A DNA stretch of 64,000 nucleotides from Brevibacterium antiquum CNRZ 918 (GCF_900169145.1 NZ_FXZD01000002.1:1-64000), one strand, 5' to 3'; shown: positions 9,554 through 18,379, counted from the first letter of the stretch. Translations and numbers: made by a program. Notes: generated from the letters alone by a model not told the origin.

Positions 9554-10417
9554 TCAGCTTTCGGCCAGTCGTTCCCGTTCGATTTCGATGTCGAAGTCTG
9601 CGCCCGGCCACTGCGGGTCGATGGTCCGCAGCGCATTCAGCAGAAGTCGCTGGATCGCCAGACGCGCATACCATTTCCTGTTCCCGGGCACGACGTACCA
9701 GGGTGCGATCTCGGTCGAGGTGGCCTCGAACACCGCCTGATACGCCTTCATGTAGTCGGGCCACAGGAGGCGTTCGTCGACATCACTCGGGTTGTACTTC
9801 CAGTACTTGTCGGGGCGGTCCAAGCGCTCCATGAGCCTGTCCTTCTGCTCATCGGGGGAGATGTGGAGCATAACCTTGATGATGCGCACACCCGCCTCGG
9901 CGAGTTCTGCCTCGAAGGCGTTGATGGCTTTGCAACGACGTCCGATCTCTTTGCCGTCGGCAAGCCCGCGGACTTTAGCGATGAGCACATCTTCGTAGTG
10001 GGAGCGATCGAAGACGCCGATCATGCCGGGACCAGGCACGCGTGGCCGGATACGCCACAGGAAATCGTGGGCGAGCTCCTTCTTCGTCGGCGCTTTGAAC
10101 GATGCGAGCTCAACACCCTGCGGATCGACGGAGCCGACGACGTGGCGCACGATTCCGCCCTTGCCCGCTGTGTCCATCGCTTGGAGGACGAGGAGGACCG
10201 CTGGCCCCGACTCCTCATCATGGTGGGCCGCGAACAGTCGCTCCTGGAGGTCAGCGAGCTCGGGAACGCTGGTTTTCAGGTCCTGACGTCCGGATTTCTT
10301 GTTGCCGTCGTAGCCAGGGGTCGACTTCGGATCAACATCGTCGAGTCGAAATCCTTCCCCTGCCCGCAGCAGCGGTTGAGGATCGTCGGTCCAACTCTGC
10401 GTTGTCTTTTCGCTCAT
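9554..10417 (-). CDS. Polyphosphate kinase 2 family protein (PPK2)
   Basis: The 287-residue protein matches the PPK2 family that transfers phosphate between polyphosphate and nucleotides. The Walker A region reads LQAMDTAGKGGIVRHV, followed by SFKAPTKKELAHDFLWRI, the FDRSHYEDVL Walker B region and a lid segment with RRCKAINAFE. The length fits the single-domain group often annotated polyphosphate:nucleotide phosphotransferase. Whether it prefers AMP, ADP or GDP cannot be told from what I see. It overlaps nothing and is convergent with the OsmC gene to its left. Confidence 0.92.
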   Translation of the reverse strand: MSEKTTQSWTDDPQPLLRAGEGFRLDDVDPKSTPGYDGNKKSGRQDLKTSVPELADLQERLFAAHHDEESGPAVLLVLQAMDTAGKGGIVRHVVGSVDPQGVELASFKAPTKKELAHDFLWRIRPRVPGPGMIGVFDRSHYEDVLIAKVRGLADGKEIGRRCKAINAFEAELAEAGVRIIKVMLHISPDEQKDRLMERLDRPDKYWKYNPSDVDERLLWPDYMKAYQAVFEATSTEIAPWYVVPGNRKWYARLAIQRLLLNALRTIDPQWPGADFDIEIERERLAES

Positions 10418-10484
10418 GCGTACATCTTTGCAGGCAGGAGGGCCAGCGTCTATATCTTTGGTGGCCGCTGCAGGCTCTGCGTCC

Positions 10485-11168
10485 TCAGTCGGGCTTCCTG
10501 AACACGGACGGCAGCCTCTTCATCCTCTTCGGCGTCTCCCGGTACGACCACTGCCGCATCGGCTGCGGTACCCGCCACTGCAGCTTCCAGGCCAGCATGC
10601 GAAAGACGAATGCCAGTGCGGCGATGATCAGCGAGACCACTCCGCCCAGGAAGTTCGTCGCATCGGCGATGAGCGTGACTCCCGCTCCGAAGAGAGCGGG
10701 AATGAGGTAGAGGTCTGTACCGCGGAAGATCGCCGGATCCTCACTGGCCACGGCATCACGCATGAGGCCCCCGCCGCAGGCCGTGAGTGCACCCATGAGC
10801 AGCGCTGCAGGATAGTTCGCACCCGCACCGAGGGCGATCGTTGTGCCGGTGACGCTGAAGATGGCGAGCCCGATCGCATCGAAGGTGACAATCCAGATCC
10901 GAGCACGCGAAATGTGCTTGCCGATGAGGTAGATCAGCAGTGTGGCGATGAGCGGCGGCGCCAGATAGATCGGCTGACCGAGAGCGTTCGGAACTCGATC
11001 GAGGAGGACGTCGCGGATCATGCCTCCGCCGATGCCCGTCATCAGTCCAAGCACCAGACCACCGGTGATGTCGAAGCCCCGGCGAGCGGCCAAGAGGACG
11101 CCGGAGACCGCGAAGACGAAGGTGCCTGTGAGGTCGAGTGCGAGGAAGACTGCTTCCTGAACGACCAC
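10485..11168 (-). CDS. TRIC cation channel family protein (UPF0126)
   Basis: The 227-residue membrane protein consists of two similar three-helix repeats, each with a glycine-rich motif (GLVLGLMTGIGGGMIRDVLL and MGALTACGGGLMRDAV), plus a last helix. This is the pattern of the bacterial TRIC-type/YadS channels, thought to be homotrimeric monovalent cation channels. It is upstream of and on the same strand as the PPK2 gene, 67 bp apart, and could be co-transcribed with it. Confidence 0.9.
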   Translation of the reverse strand: MVVQEAVFLALDLTGTFVFAVSGVLLAARRGFDITGGLVLGLMTGIGGGMIRDVLLDRVPNALGQPIYLAPPLIATLLIYLIGKHISRARIWIVTFDAIGLAIFSVTGTTIALGAGANYPAALLMGALTACGGGLMRDAVASEDPAIFRGTDLYLIPALFGAGVTLIADATNFLGGVVSLIIAALAFVFRMLAWKLQWRVPQPMRQWSYRETPKRMKRLPSVFRKPD

Positions 11169-11324
11169 GACTGTTCCCCTTCCGGCCCATCAACGACTCG
11201 CCGCACACCACACGATGCCTGGTCAGCACTGCGGAGACCAGGCACGCACTCGGTGCGCGGTCACTGCTGCGGCAACGGTCACTACTGTTATATCAGGGCG
11301 CCGAGGCGGCGGCGAGCGCCGCGT

Positions 11325-11825
11325 TCAGCTGAGCTGGAAGTTGTCGGGGTTCTTGTAGTCCTCGATCTCGACAATCGGGCTGCCCTGCCCCTTGAGCAGC
11401 TTCGAGATGGGGCATCTGGCGTGAGCTCGGCCCGCGTATTTCTCCGCATCGTCGGCGGAGACGCCTTCGATGGAGATGTAGGCTCGGGGCTCGAAATAGA
11501 ATCCCCCGGCGGCATCCCCGTGCAGGTCGACCTCGACGCGGACGCGGGACAGGGTTTCGACCTCATTGACGGACAGCACCACTTTGAGGGTCTCGCCGAG
11601 GCAGGTGCTCCACGCCATGGCGAGGAACTGCTCCGGGTTGTTCCCCCGATCAGCGTGTGAGGTGGGCGCCGTCGCGAGCGTCTTTCCGTCTTCGACTCGA
11701 ACTTCGCCCGAGGTCCCGCCGAGGTTCTCGACCTTGGCCGTATAGATGGGGGCACTTGCACTTCTTGGTTCGTCCGAGTCTCCGCTTGGCGCCTGCGGCT
11801 CGGCGTATCCTGGGTTCTCAGTCAT
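11325..11825 (-). CDS. OsmC/Ohr family protein
   Basis: The 166-residue protein has a variable N-terminal 40 residues followed by an Ohr/OsmC core. The two family cysteines are in MAWSTCLGETLKVV and in AHARCPISKLL. The spacing and the RGNNPEQFLAMAWS motif bring it closer to Ohr than the other two OsmC-family genes of this window. Organic hydroperoxide reduction is inferred from the family. It is divergent from the SigK-type molybdopterin gene; about 155 bp (11169-11324) separate it from the TRIC gene and hold no gene. Confidence 0.9.
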   Translation of the reverse strand: MTENPGYAEPQAPSGDSDEPRSASAPIYTAKVENLGGTSGEVRVEDGKTLATAPTSHADRGNNPEQFLAMAWSTCLGETLKVVLSVNEVETLSRVRVEVDLHGDAAGGFYFEPRAYISIEGVSADDAEKYAGRAHARCPISKLLKGQGSPIVEIEDYKNPDNFQLS

Positions 11826-11915
11826 TGCACTATGCTACGTCAGCTTGATGACAAGTTCACTGGCAAATTCGTGAATACGATGAGGCGCAGGAGCGAATCT
11901 TCGCGCTCGGGCCAC

Positions 11916-11942
11916 CCATCCGAATCGCCTCCTGCTCCGAAT
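11916..11942 (+). promoter_or_regulatory. SigK-like ECF promoter of the molybdopterin oxidoreductase gene
   Basis: CCATCC (11916-11921) and CCGAAT (11937-11942) are separated by 15 bp. This agrees with the SigK promoter consensus I recall from mycobacteria. The -10 ends 7 bp before the ATG at 11950, so transcription would start at or next to the A of the start codon and give a leaderless mRNA. The same element occurs before the fasciclin gene. Confidence 0.7.
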
Positions 11943-11949
11943 ATCTGGC

Positions 11950-13566
11950 ATGAGAAGACCATTTCGCGCCGCCCTTGCTGGGATCGTTGCCACCCTTGTC
12001 CTGTTCGGTGCCGCTGATCTGATTGCCCGCGCGTTCGGTCCGCAGTCGGCGCCTCTGCTGGCGCTGGGTCAGACGATCATTCCGCTCACCCCCACCGAAA
12101 TCGTCAAACCTGTCATCGACCTCTTCGGCACCAATGACAAGCTCTTCCTCATCCTCACCACAGGTTTGGCAGCGTTGGTCCTCGGCGGGCTCATCGGCTG
12201 GCTGGCCTCCCACCGACCTCGCCTGGCAACCGTGCTCCTGTTCGCGGCCGGACTGGCTCCCATCCTCGCCATTCTCATCCGCCCCGAGTCCAGTGTCCTC
12301 GACATCATCCCGACGCTCATCGGACTCGTCCTGGGCATGGCCGTCTTCCGTGTCCTCATCAGCTCCGGAACGAGCCGGACTGTGACCGGAGCGGAGCCCG
12401 CAGCTGCCAGGAAGTTCCCTGCAGCGGCCCGTCCCGCTCGCTCGTCCGCACCCGGCCCCTCCCCGTCTGACACGACCGAGACGCCGACTGCAGAGCCATC
12501 TCGACGCCGCTTCTTCGTCATCACCGGCATCATCGGGGCGGCGGGGGCCGCTGCCGTAGCGGCAGGACAGACCGTTGCCTCATTGACTCTGGATGCCGGT
12601 GCGGCAGTGGCCAAACTGGTGCTGCCAACACCCGCCAAGAAGGCTCCACCGATTCCCGCCGCAGCACATCCTGACGTCGAGGGCTTGGCCCCCTTCGTCA
12701 CGGATCCCAAGGACTTCTACCGCATCGACACGGCGCTGGCTCCCCCTGTCATCGACCCTCAGGAATGGTCTCTGCGGATCCACGGCATGGTCGAGTCGGA
12801 GGTGACTCTGACGATGGACGATCTGCTCGACCTTCCTCTCGACGAGCATCACATCACCCTCACCTGCGTCTCCAACCCGGTCGGGGGCGAGCTCGTCGGC
12901 AATGCCACTTGGTTGGGCTACCCGGTGCGTGAGCTGCTGCGCCAAGCACAACCCCACAAGGACGCAGACATGGTCCTCTCCCATTCCATCGACGGCTTCT
13001 CGGCCTCGACCCCGATCGAGGCCCTGACAGATGACCGCGATTCCCTGTTGGCCGTGGGAATGAACGGCAGCCCGCTTCCTCCCGCGCACGGCTTTCCAGC
13101 CCGTCTCGTCGTTCCCGGACTGTACGGATTCGTCTCAGCCACGAAATGGGTCACCGAACTCGAGGTCACCCGCTTCGATGAGAAGACCGCCTATTGGACC
13201 GATCGAGGGTGGGATGCCAAGGCACCCATCCTGGTCGCGTCCAGAGTCGAAGTGCCGAAGCCGCTGGCCAAGGTGCCTGCGGGCGATGTGGCCATCGCTG
13301 GCACTGCATGGGCACAGCAGAGCGGTATCAAGCGAGTTGATGTGAAACTCGACGATGGGGAGTGGACTTCGTCCGAACTCGGCGATGAGGTCAATATCGA
13401 TACCTGGCGCCAGTGGAAGACGGGGTTCAGCGACGTCGATGCGGGATTGCACACCGTCACGGTCCGTGCGATCGACCAGGACGGAAACGTCCAGACCCCG
13501 GAGCGCAGGAAGTCCATTCCCAATTCCGCGACCGGTCACCACCACATCCAGTTCAGTGTCGAGTAG
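11950..13566 (+). CDS. Membrane-anchored molybdopterin-dependent (sulfite-oxidase-like) oxidoreductase
   Basis: The 538-residue protein begins with about four hydrophobic helices (residues 1-140), a Pro/Ser/Ala-rich linker and a fifth helix after RRRFFVITG (about 178-205), a Tat-like region. The outside part carries the oxidoreductase molybdopterin domain, with the molybdenum-ligand cysteine in HITLTCVSNPVGGELVGN. A Mo-co dimerisation-type Ig fold lies at the C-terminus (about 430-538). It probably transfers electrons at the cell surface; the substrate is unknown. A SigK-like promoter precedes it directly and the sigK-rskA pair is 1.1 kb downstream, so membership of the SigK regulon is a strong inference. 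Confidence 0.9.
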   Translation: MRRPFRAALAGIVATLVLFGAADLIARAFGPQSAPLLALGQTIIPLTPTEIVKPVIDLFGTNDKLFLILTTGLAALVLGGLIGWLASHRPRLATVLLFAAGLAPILAILIRPESSVLDIIPTLIGLVLGMAVFRVLISSGTSRTVTGAEPAAARKFPAAARPARSSAPGPSPSDTTETPTAEPSRRRFFVITGIIGAAGAAAVAAGQTVASLTLDAGAAVAKLVLPTPAKKAPPIPAAAHPDVEGLAPFVTDPKDFYRIDTALAPPVIDPQEWSLRIHGMVESEVTLTMDDLLDLPLDEHHITLTCVSNPVGGELVGNATWLGYPVRELLRQAQPHKDADMVLSHSIDGFSASTPIEALTDDRDSLLAVGMNGSPLPPAHGFPARLVVPGLYGFVSATKWVTELEVTRFDEKTAYWTDRGWDAKAPILVASRVEVPKPLAKVPAGDVAIAGTAWAQQSGIKRVDVKLDDGEWTSSELGDEVNIDTWRQWKTGFSDVDAGLHTVTVRAIDQDGNVQTPERRKSIPNSATGHHHIQFSVE

Positions 13567-13638
13567 AGCGATCCCGGTTCCGGCCACAGGAGAAACGTTC
13601 TCGCCGCACTCGCGGCCAGGCAGAGGCCCCAGCACCGT

Positions 13639-13674
13639 GGCCCCAGACTCCCCATGTAGGCGGAGTCTGGGGCC
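13639..13674. terminator. Hairpin after the molybdopterin oxidoreductase gene
   Basis: A perfect 13-bp stem (GGCCCCAGACTCC, 13639-13651, pairing with 13662-13674) encloses a 10-base loop, 73 bp after the stop codon. There is no T-tract, so it may be a terminator of the actinobacterial U-less type or an mRNA-stabilising stem. Confidence 0.6.
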
Positions 13675-13732
13675 GCTCCAGTCGAACCGGCCGACACTGT
13701 GAAAAGAATTTCGAAGAAAATCTGAGTTTCAC

Positions 13733-13759
13733 CCATCCAGGACCACTGGGGCTGCGAAT
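13733..13759 (+). promoter_or_regulatory. SigK-like ECF promoter of the fasciclin lipoprotein gene
   Basis: CCATCC (13733-13738) and GCGAAT (13754-13759) are again spaced by 15 bp. The element differs from that at 11916 by one base in the -10. The predicted transcription start leaves a 5' untranslated region of about 85 nt before the ATG at 13851, with AGGAGAAG as ribosome binding site. Confidence 0.68.
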
Positions 13760-13850
13760 ACCAGGTACACAGCGAGCAATGAAGGCAACTTCAGAGCTGT
13801 GCGCTGATACGCACCACCGTTGATGCACCACCTCAATTAGGAGAAGAACG

Positions 13851-14528
13851 ATGAAAACGCTGCTTCGCAATCGCACCACCACCATCCTCGCCGCCGGCGC
13901 TATCGGCCTCATGGCTCTGAGCGGCTGCTCAGACATGGGCTCCGACTCCAAGTCCGGAGATACCGAGACCCAGTCCAGCGATACCGCCGAAAGCGGCGAC
14001 GCACCTGAGGAGTCAGGCGACGCCGCCATGGCCGGCGGAGATCTCGTCGGACCCGATTGCGCGGCCTACGCCGAAGCCAATCCTGACGGCGGCGGATCTG
14101 TCGAGGGAATGGCCCAGGACCCGGTCGCCACAGCGGCATCGAACAACCCGATGCTCAAGACCCTGACCAAGGCTGTTTCGGGCGAGCTCAATCCCGATGT
14201 CGACCTGGTCGACACCCTCAACGGTGACGAGTTCACCGTCATCGCACCCACCGATGATGCCTTTGCCGACGTGCCCAAGGATGACCTGGACGCACTGGCC
14301 AAGGACTCGGACATGCTGACCAAGGTTCTGACGTACCACGTCATCCCAGGACAGCTGTCCCCCGACGAGATCGCCGGTGAGCACGAGACCGTCGAAGGCT
14401 CGAAGGTGACGATCTCCGGCGAGGGCGACGACCTCAAGTTCGACGATGCCGGCTTGGTCTGCGGCGGAGTCGCAACCTCGAACGCCACCGTGTACATGGT
14501 CGACAGCGTGATGATGCCCTCTAAGTGA
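13851..14528 (+). CDS. Fasciclin-domain lipoprotein (MPT83-like)
   Basis: The 225-residue exported lipoprotein has a signal peptide ending in the lipobox LSGC (Cys26), an acidic Ser/Asp/Glu linker, and one fasciclin (FAS1) domain from about residue 75. Typical FAS1 motifs are present: [10 protein letters not shown] and [11 protein letters not shown]. In mycobacteria the FAS1 proteins MPT70/MPT83 are the best-known targets of SigK. The gene lies directly before sigK and has a SigK-like promoter, which fits that scheme. It is likely an abundant envelope protein with an adhesive role. A strong AGGAGAAG site supports the start. Confidence 0.93.
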   Translation: MKTLLRNRTTTILAAGAIGLMALSGCSDMGSDSKSGDTETQSSDTAESGDAPEESGDAAMAGGDLVGPDCAAYAEANPDGGGSVEGMAQDPVATAASNNPMLKTLTKAVSGELNPDVDLVDTLNGDEFTVIAPTDDAFADVPKDDLDALAKDSDMLTKVLTYHVIPGQLSPDEIAGEHETVEGSKVTISGEGDDLKFDDAGLVCGGVATSNATVYMVDSVMMPSK

Positions 14529-14548
14529 CATTGAGGCTTCACGGGGCA

Positions 14549-14602
14549 GTGGCCAAGGACCGACTCCGAGGACTCGGATCGGGCCTTGGCCACCACCTTT
14601 TT
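14549..14602 (+). terminator. Rho-independent terminator after the fasciclin gene
   Basis: GTGGCCAAGG (14549-14558) pairs with CCTTGGCCAC (14584-14593) across an interior that itself can fold. TTTTT follows at 14598-14602. It separates the fasciclin transcript from sigK. Confidence 0.75.
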
Positions 14603-14658
14603 CATACGATGTATGGACAACTGAAGAATAGAAGCCGATCGAATGACATGATTGGTCA

Positions 14659-15288
14659 ATGAGTTCAGATGATCCTTCGGCTCCAGGCCATGGACCCCCG
14701 GGAAATGATGCCCGAACATCAGACGGCATCGTCACCACAGCAGCAGACCCGAGCAGCGACCAGCTGCTCAGGATCGCCACCGGTGACAGGTCCGCTTTCG
14801 AAGAACTCTTCGTGGCACAATCCCGAATCCTCATGGCCGTGATCCTGCGGATCGTGAGAAGTCAGTCGCTCGCCGAGGAGGTGCTCCAGGAATGCTTCAC
14901 CGAAGTGTGGACTCGGTGCTCCGGGTTCGACCCACAACTCGGGACAGGCAGGGCATGGCTGATCACACTGTGCCGCAGGAGGGCCATCGACTGCGTACGC
15001 AGTGTGCAGGCCCAGCAGAATCGCGACTACGCCGACGGCCTGAGATCGTCGGCGGAAGAGGGCGAGCAGGTCGAGCAGACTGTCATCGATCGATCCGAGT
15101 CGGACAGAACCGTCATGGCGTTGAAGATCCTTCACGAGGACCAGGCACAACCCATCGTCATGGCCTTCTACCAGGGCCTGACCCACGCTGAGATTTCACA
15201 GAATCTCAAGGTGCCCCTCGGTACCATCAAGTCACGAATCAGAGACGGAATGAAGAAGCTGCGAGAAGAGTTGGAGGCAAGTCGATGA
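14659..15288 (+). CDS. sigK: ECF RNA polymerase sigma factor SigK
   Basis: The 209-residue ECF sigma factor has region 2 around LRIVRSQSLAEEVLQECFTEVW and region 4 with the helix-turn-helix GLTHAEISQNLKVPLGTIKSRI. Coupling to an RskA-type anti-sigma factor through a 4-bp overlap (ATGA) and the adjacent fasciclin gene identify it as the SigK type (ECF19 group in the usual classification). The first 35 residues are a non-conserved Pro/Asp-rich extension, and no clear ribosome binding site precedes the ATG, so the start is uncertain. I see no SigK-type element just upstream, so autoregulation is not evident. Confidence 0.9.
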   Translation: MSSDDPSAPGHGPPGNDARTSDGIVTTAADPSSDQLLRIATGDRSAFEELFVAQSRILMAVILRIVRSQSLAEEVLQECFTEVWTRCSGFDPQLGTGRAWLITLCRRRAIDCVRSVQAQQNRDYADGLRSSAEEGEQVEQTVIDRSESDRTVMALKILHEDQAQPIVMAFYQGLTHAEISQNLKVPLGTIKSRIRDGMKKLREELEASR

Positions 15289-16100
15289 ACACCGATCGTG
15301 ACTATCTTGCTGCCGGCCTGGCACTGGGCGGCCTCAGCGACTCGGAGCTGTCCGAGGCACAGACTCTCGCAGACACCGACGCCGATTTCCGGTCCGAGGT
15401 CGCCGCATATGCCGACACCATGGCACTCATGGCCGAATCCGACGCAACGGCGGCCGATATGTCGGCTGCGGATGCACCACAGCCCGTCAGCGCGGCTACC
15501 CGGGATGCCATCCTCGGCATCCCGAGCATGTATGCGCAGGAAGACACTACGCCCCAGCCGCACGCTGACTCAGTCGCTCATTTGCACAGCCGAGCACACG
15601 AAGAATCACCACCTCCTCCAGCTGACCTTGCTGAGCACCGCAGGAAGCGCCGCCCCTGGATTTCGATGGCCGCCGCCGCTGCCGCAGTCGTGGTCGCTGC
15701 CGGCGTCGGAGTGAATTCCTGGCAGAAGCAGAACGAGCTGGAAGACGATCTGGCGGCAACACAGCAGCAGCTCGATGAGACATCGAAGCTGATGCAGGCA
15801 AGCGATCTGCGCACTGACACTGCCGAACTTCCCGACGGCGGCTCAGTCACAGTGGTGTCGTCCGAGAGCGAGCAGCTCATCCACGTCAGCTCCACAGGCG
15901 TCGAGGCCGAGTCGGGCAAGTCCCTGCAGATGTGGGTGATCGGCGACGAGGGCCCCGAGAGCGCAGGACTGATGACCGAAGCTACGGCGAATATCGACGA
16001 CCGACGCTTCGCTGCCGGCAACCTGTTCGGCATCACTGTCGAGCCGGAAGGCGGATCCGAACAGCCGACGAGCGACCCAGTGGTGGCCCTCGACCTGTAG
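15285..16100 (+). CDS. rskA: Anti-sigma-K factor RskA
   Basis: The 271-residue single-pass membrane protein has an N-terminal anti-sigma domain (DYLAAGLALGGLSDSEL), one transmembrane helix at about 124-145 after a KRRPW stretch, a short coiled region and an extracellular RskA domain with SLQMWVIGDEGPESAGLM. It would hold SigK at the membrane until regulated proteolysis releases it, as known for mycobacterial RskA. The start overlaps the sigK stop by 4 bp, indicating translational coupling. Confidence 0.92.
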   Translation: MNTDRDYLAAGLALGGLSDSELSEAQTLADTDADFRSEVAAYADTMALMAESDATAADMSAADAPQPVSAATRDAILGIPSMYAQEDTTPQPHADSVAHLHSRAHEESPPPPADLAEHRRKRRPWISMAAAAAAVVVAAGVGVNSWQKQNELEDDLAATQQQLDETSKLMQASDLRTDTAELPDGGSVTVVSSESEQLIHVSSTGVEAESGKSLQMWVIGDEGPESAGLMTEATANIDDRRFAAGNLFGITVEPEGGSEQPTSDPVVALDL

Positions 16101-16127
16101 AGACGTCCACTGCTGCTCTGCAAGGAA

Positions 16128-16166
16128 TGACCGGCTCCAGGCAGACTGTCTGCCTGGAGCCGGTCA
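16128..16166. terminator. Strong hairpin after rskA
   Basis: A perfect 18-bp inverted repeat (16128-16145 with 16149-16166) encloses a 3-base loop, 27 bp after the rskA stop. There is no T-tract downstream on the plus strand. It probably terminates the sigK-rskA transcript. Confidence 0.7.
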
Positions 16167-16273
16167 CATCTCGGTACGCTCACGGTTCGTCCGCCCCCGG
16201 TCGGAGACATCACATCTTCCGCTCCCCACACGGACGGATGCCGAAGACCCGTCCGAGTGTCTAAGCTTGAGGA

Positions 16274-17725
16274 ATGGCAGAGAAATCGGCATCGCTGAGA
16301 CCCAGGCGCGGCGATGTGTATCTGGTGCTCGCGCTGGCCGGGGCTTCGATGGTCTTTGCGGTCCTGTACAACACGACGGGCTACTGGCCGTTCAAGGGTC
16401 CGCTGTGGCTGATCTGCCTGGCATCCGTGCTTGTCACCATGCCGCTGCTCTACCGACGACGCTATCCCAGCCAAGTCGCCTGGATTCAGGCCACTATCTT
16501 CGTCACTGCGCAGTTCTTGGCCATCATGGAGCCCGGGGTGACTCAGATCATCTTGTTCATGGGCCTCTATTCGATCGGCGCGTGGCAGAGCAATCGCAGA
16601 GCGGCATTCGTCTCTCGTCTCCTTCTGTGCGTGGGGATCTTCGTCTACCTGCTCATATCGATGGCCCTGCAGTTCGAGGCGATCGGAGACATGACCGTCC
16701 TGCAGTTCGCGGCGGCCTCTGCAGTCTCCTTCCTCATCAACGTCGCATTCTTCGGCGGCGCCTGGCTCTTCGGCAACCGCGCCTGGAACCAACGCCGGCT
16801 CATGGACGAGCTGCGCACCGCCAACGCCGAGGTCCGCTGCCAGGAACAGAAGCTGACCCGGCAGGCACTCGACCTCGAGCGGGTGCGCATCGCCCGCGAA
16901 CTCCATGACGGCATCGCCCACCACATCACCGGCGTAGGCATCCATGCCGCCGCCGCTCGGCGCAGTCTTGAGAAGAATCCCGACAGGGCACGAGAGTCGC
17001 TGAAAACCATAGAATCCTCGACCCGAGAAACCGTCGACGAACTGCGCGCTCTCGTCTACACGCTTCGAGACACCGACGATTCGAGCACTGCCGAGCACAA
17101 TGCAAAGGGCAACCCCAGCCTCGGCGACGTTCCCGAACTCGTCGATGTCTCACGTCGATCGGGGCAACGGATCGAAGTCCTCACAATCGGCCAGCCGCGC
17201 CCGCTGACACCGATTACGGAGATGTCGATCTACCGCGTGATCCAGGAATCCCTGACTAACTGTCGACGCTATGCGGGCTCGAACGCCGAGGTGGAGGTGC
17301 GTCTGCGTTACGGGGCGTCCGAACTCGAGATCGAGATCAGTGACTCCCGATCCCCCGGACCGCCTCGCAAGGAACCGCAGTTTGATCCCGAACCTCCAGC
17401 CGACTCAGCACCCGAGCCGGCCCTCGAGTCAGATGACGAGCGTTCTGGGGACATTCGAACCCCGAAACACACTGGCCTGGGCCTGGGAATCGTCGGCATG
17501 CGCGAACGGATGAGCGCCTTGGGCGGTACCCTCGACGCCGGCCCGAAATCCCGTGGCGGATGGCTCGTTCGGGCACAGATTCCATACCCTCAGAACATCG
17601 CAGACTCGGAGAGTGACGCTCTCCCCGGCGCTGACGCCGAAGCCGACAGCAGTACCGCTCCGAGTGCACCCACCACGCCAAGCACCACCGCTTACTCCGC
17701 CACCGAGTCCACAGCAAAGGCCTGA
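16274..17725 (+). CDS. Sensor histidine kinase (NarL/DesK type, HisKA_3)
   Basis: The 483-residue protein has about five or six membrane helices in residues 14-165, and then a short coiled coil. The HisKA_3 phosphoacceptor follows in RELHDGIAHHITG with His211. The HATPase domain shows the N-box VIQESLTNCRRYA and the G-box GLGLGIVGMRERM. The last 45 residues are an Asp/Ala/Ser/Thr-rich tail not part of the kinase fold, and there is a Pro/Glu/Ser insert inside the ATPase domain. The cognate response regulator starts 3 bp after the stop. The signal sensed is unknown. Confidence 0.93.
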   Translation: MAEKSASLRPRRGDVYLVLALAGASMVFAVLYNTTGYWPFKGPLWLICLASVLVTMPLLYRRRYPSQVAWIQATIFVTAQFLAIMEPGVTQIILFMGLYSIGAWQSNRRAAFVSRLLLCVGIFVYLLISMALQFEAIGDMTVLQFAAASAVSFLINVAFFGGAWLFGNRAWNQRRLMDELRTANAEVRCQEQKLTRQALDLERVRIARELHDGIAHHITGVGIHAAAARRSLEKNPDRARESLKTIESSTRETVDELRALVYTLRDTDDSSTAEHNAKGNPSLGDVPELVDVSRRSGQRIEVLTIGQPRPLTPITEMSIYRVIQESLTNCRRYAGSNAEVEVRLRYGASELEIEISDSRSPGPPRKEPQFDPEPPADSAPEPALESDDERSGDIRTPKHTGLGLGIVGMRERMSALGGTLDAGPKSRGGWLVRAQIPYPQNIADSESDALPGADAEADSSTAPSAPTTPSTTAYSATESTAKA

Positions 17726-17728
17726 ACA

Positions 17729-18379
17729 GTGATCCGAGTCCTCCTCGTCGACGACCAGTCGATGGTCCGCACAGGCTTTCGCACGATTCTCGAAAGCGAG
17801 GACGGGATCACCGTCGTCGGTGGGGCGGAGAACGGACAGGTCGCGATCGACCGTGCGCTCGATCTCGCCCCCGACGTCATCTGCATGGACGTTCAGATGC
17901 CCGTCATGGACGGACTCGAGGCCACTGCAGAGATCGTTCGCCGAGGTGCGGCCGGAGCGGTCCTCATGCTCACCACCTTCGACCGTGACGACTTCCTGTT
18001 CCAAGCGCTGGCAGCGGGCGCCAGCGGGTTCCTGCTCAAGACCGCCGAGGCGGAGCAGCTCATCGAGGCGGTCACCGCACTGGCGGGCGGCGACGGACTC
18101 CTCTCCCCCGAGGTGACCCGACGCGTCATCGAACGCTCCGTCCGCAGTCCCGAGACCACGACAGCCACAGCCCCCGCGCTCGAACTCCTCACCGACCGAG
18201 AACTCGAAGTCCTCCACCTCGTTGCAGCCGGGCTGAGCAATGCCGAGATCGCGGGCACGCTCTTCGTCGGCGAGGCCACCGTGAAGACTCATGTCTCCAA
18301 TCTGCTGACCAAGCTCGACATCCGCGACCGCATCCACGTCGTCATCTTCGCCTACGAGAATGGGATCGTCGAGAAGTGA
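17729..18379 (+). CDS. Response regulator, NarL/LuxR family
   Basis: The 216-residue regulator has a receiver domain with phosphoacceptor Asp54 (VICMDVQMPVMDG) and a C-terminal LuxR-type helix-turn-helix (LTDRELEVLHLVAAGLSNAEIA, from about residue 150). It starts with GTG. It is co-transcribed with the preceding histidine kinase, only 3 bp separating them, and is surely its partner. Targets are not evident; the following large LuxR regulator, or the kinase operon itself, are candidates. Confidence 0.95.
   Translation: MIRVLLVDDQSMVRTGFRTILESEDGITVVGGAENGQVAIDRALDLAPDVICMDVQMPVMDGLEATAEIVRRGAAGAVLMLTTFDRDDFLFQALAAGASGFLLKTAEAEQLIEAVTALAGGDGLLSPEVTRRVIERSVRSPETTTATAPALELLTDRELEVLHLVAAGLSNAEIAGTLFVGEATVKTHVSNLLTKLDIRDRIHVVIFAYENGIVEK

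Noticed and set aside
9311-10501. 396-codon plus-strand frame
   Set aside because: It is the shadow of the PPK2 gene and the OsmC gene; the composition is Arg/Thr/Ser-rich as in antisense frames.
15578-17098. 506-codon minus-strand frame
   Set aside because: It lies antisense to rskA and the histidine kinase and shows no domain.
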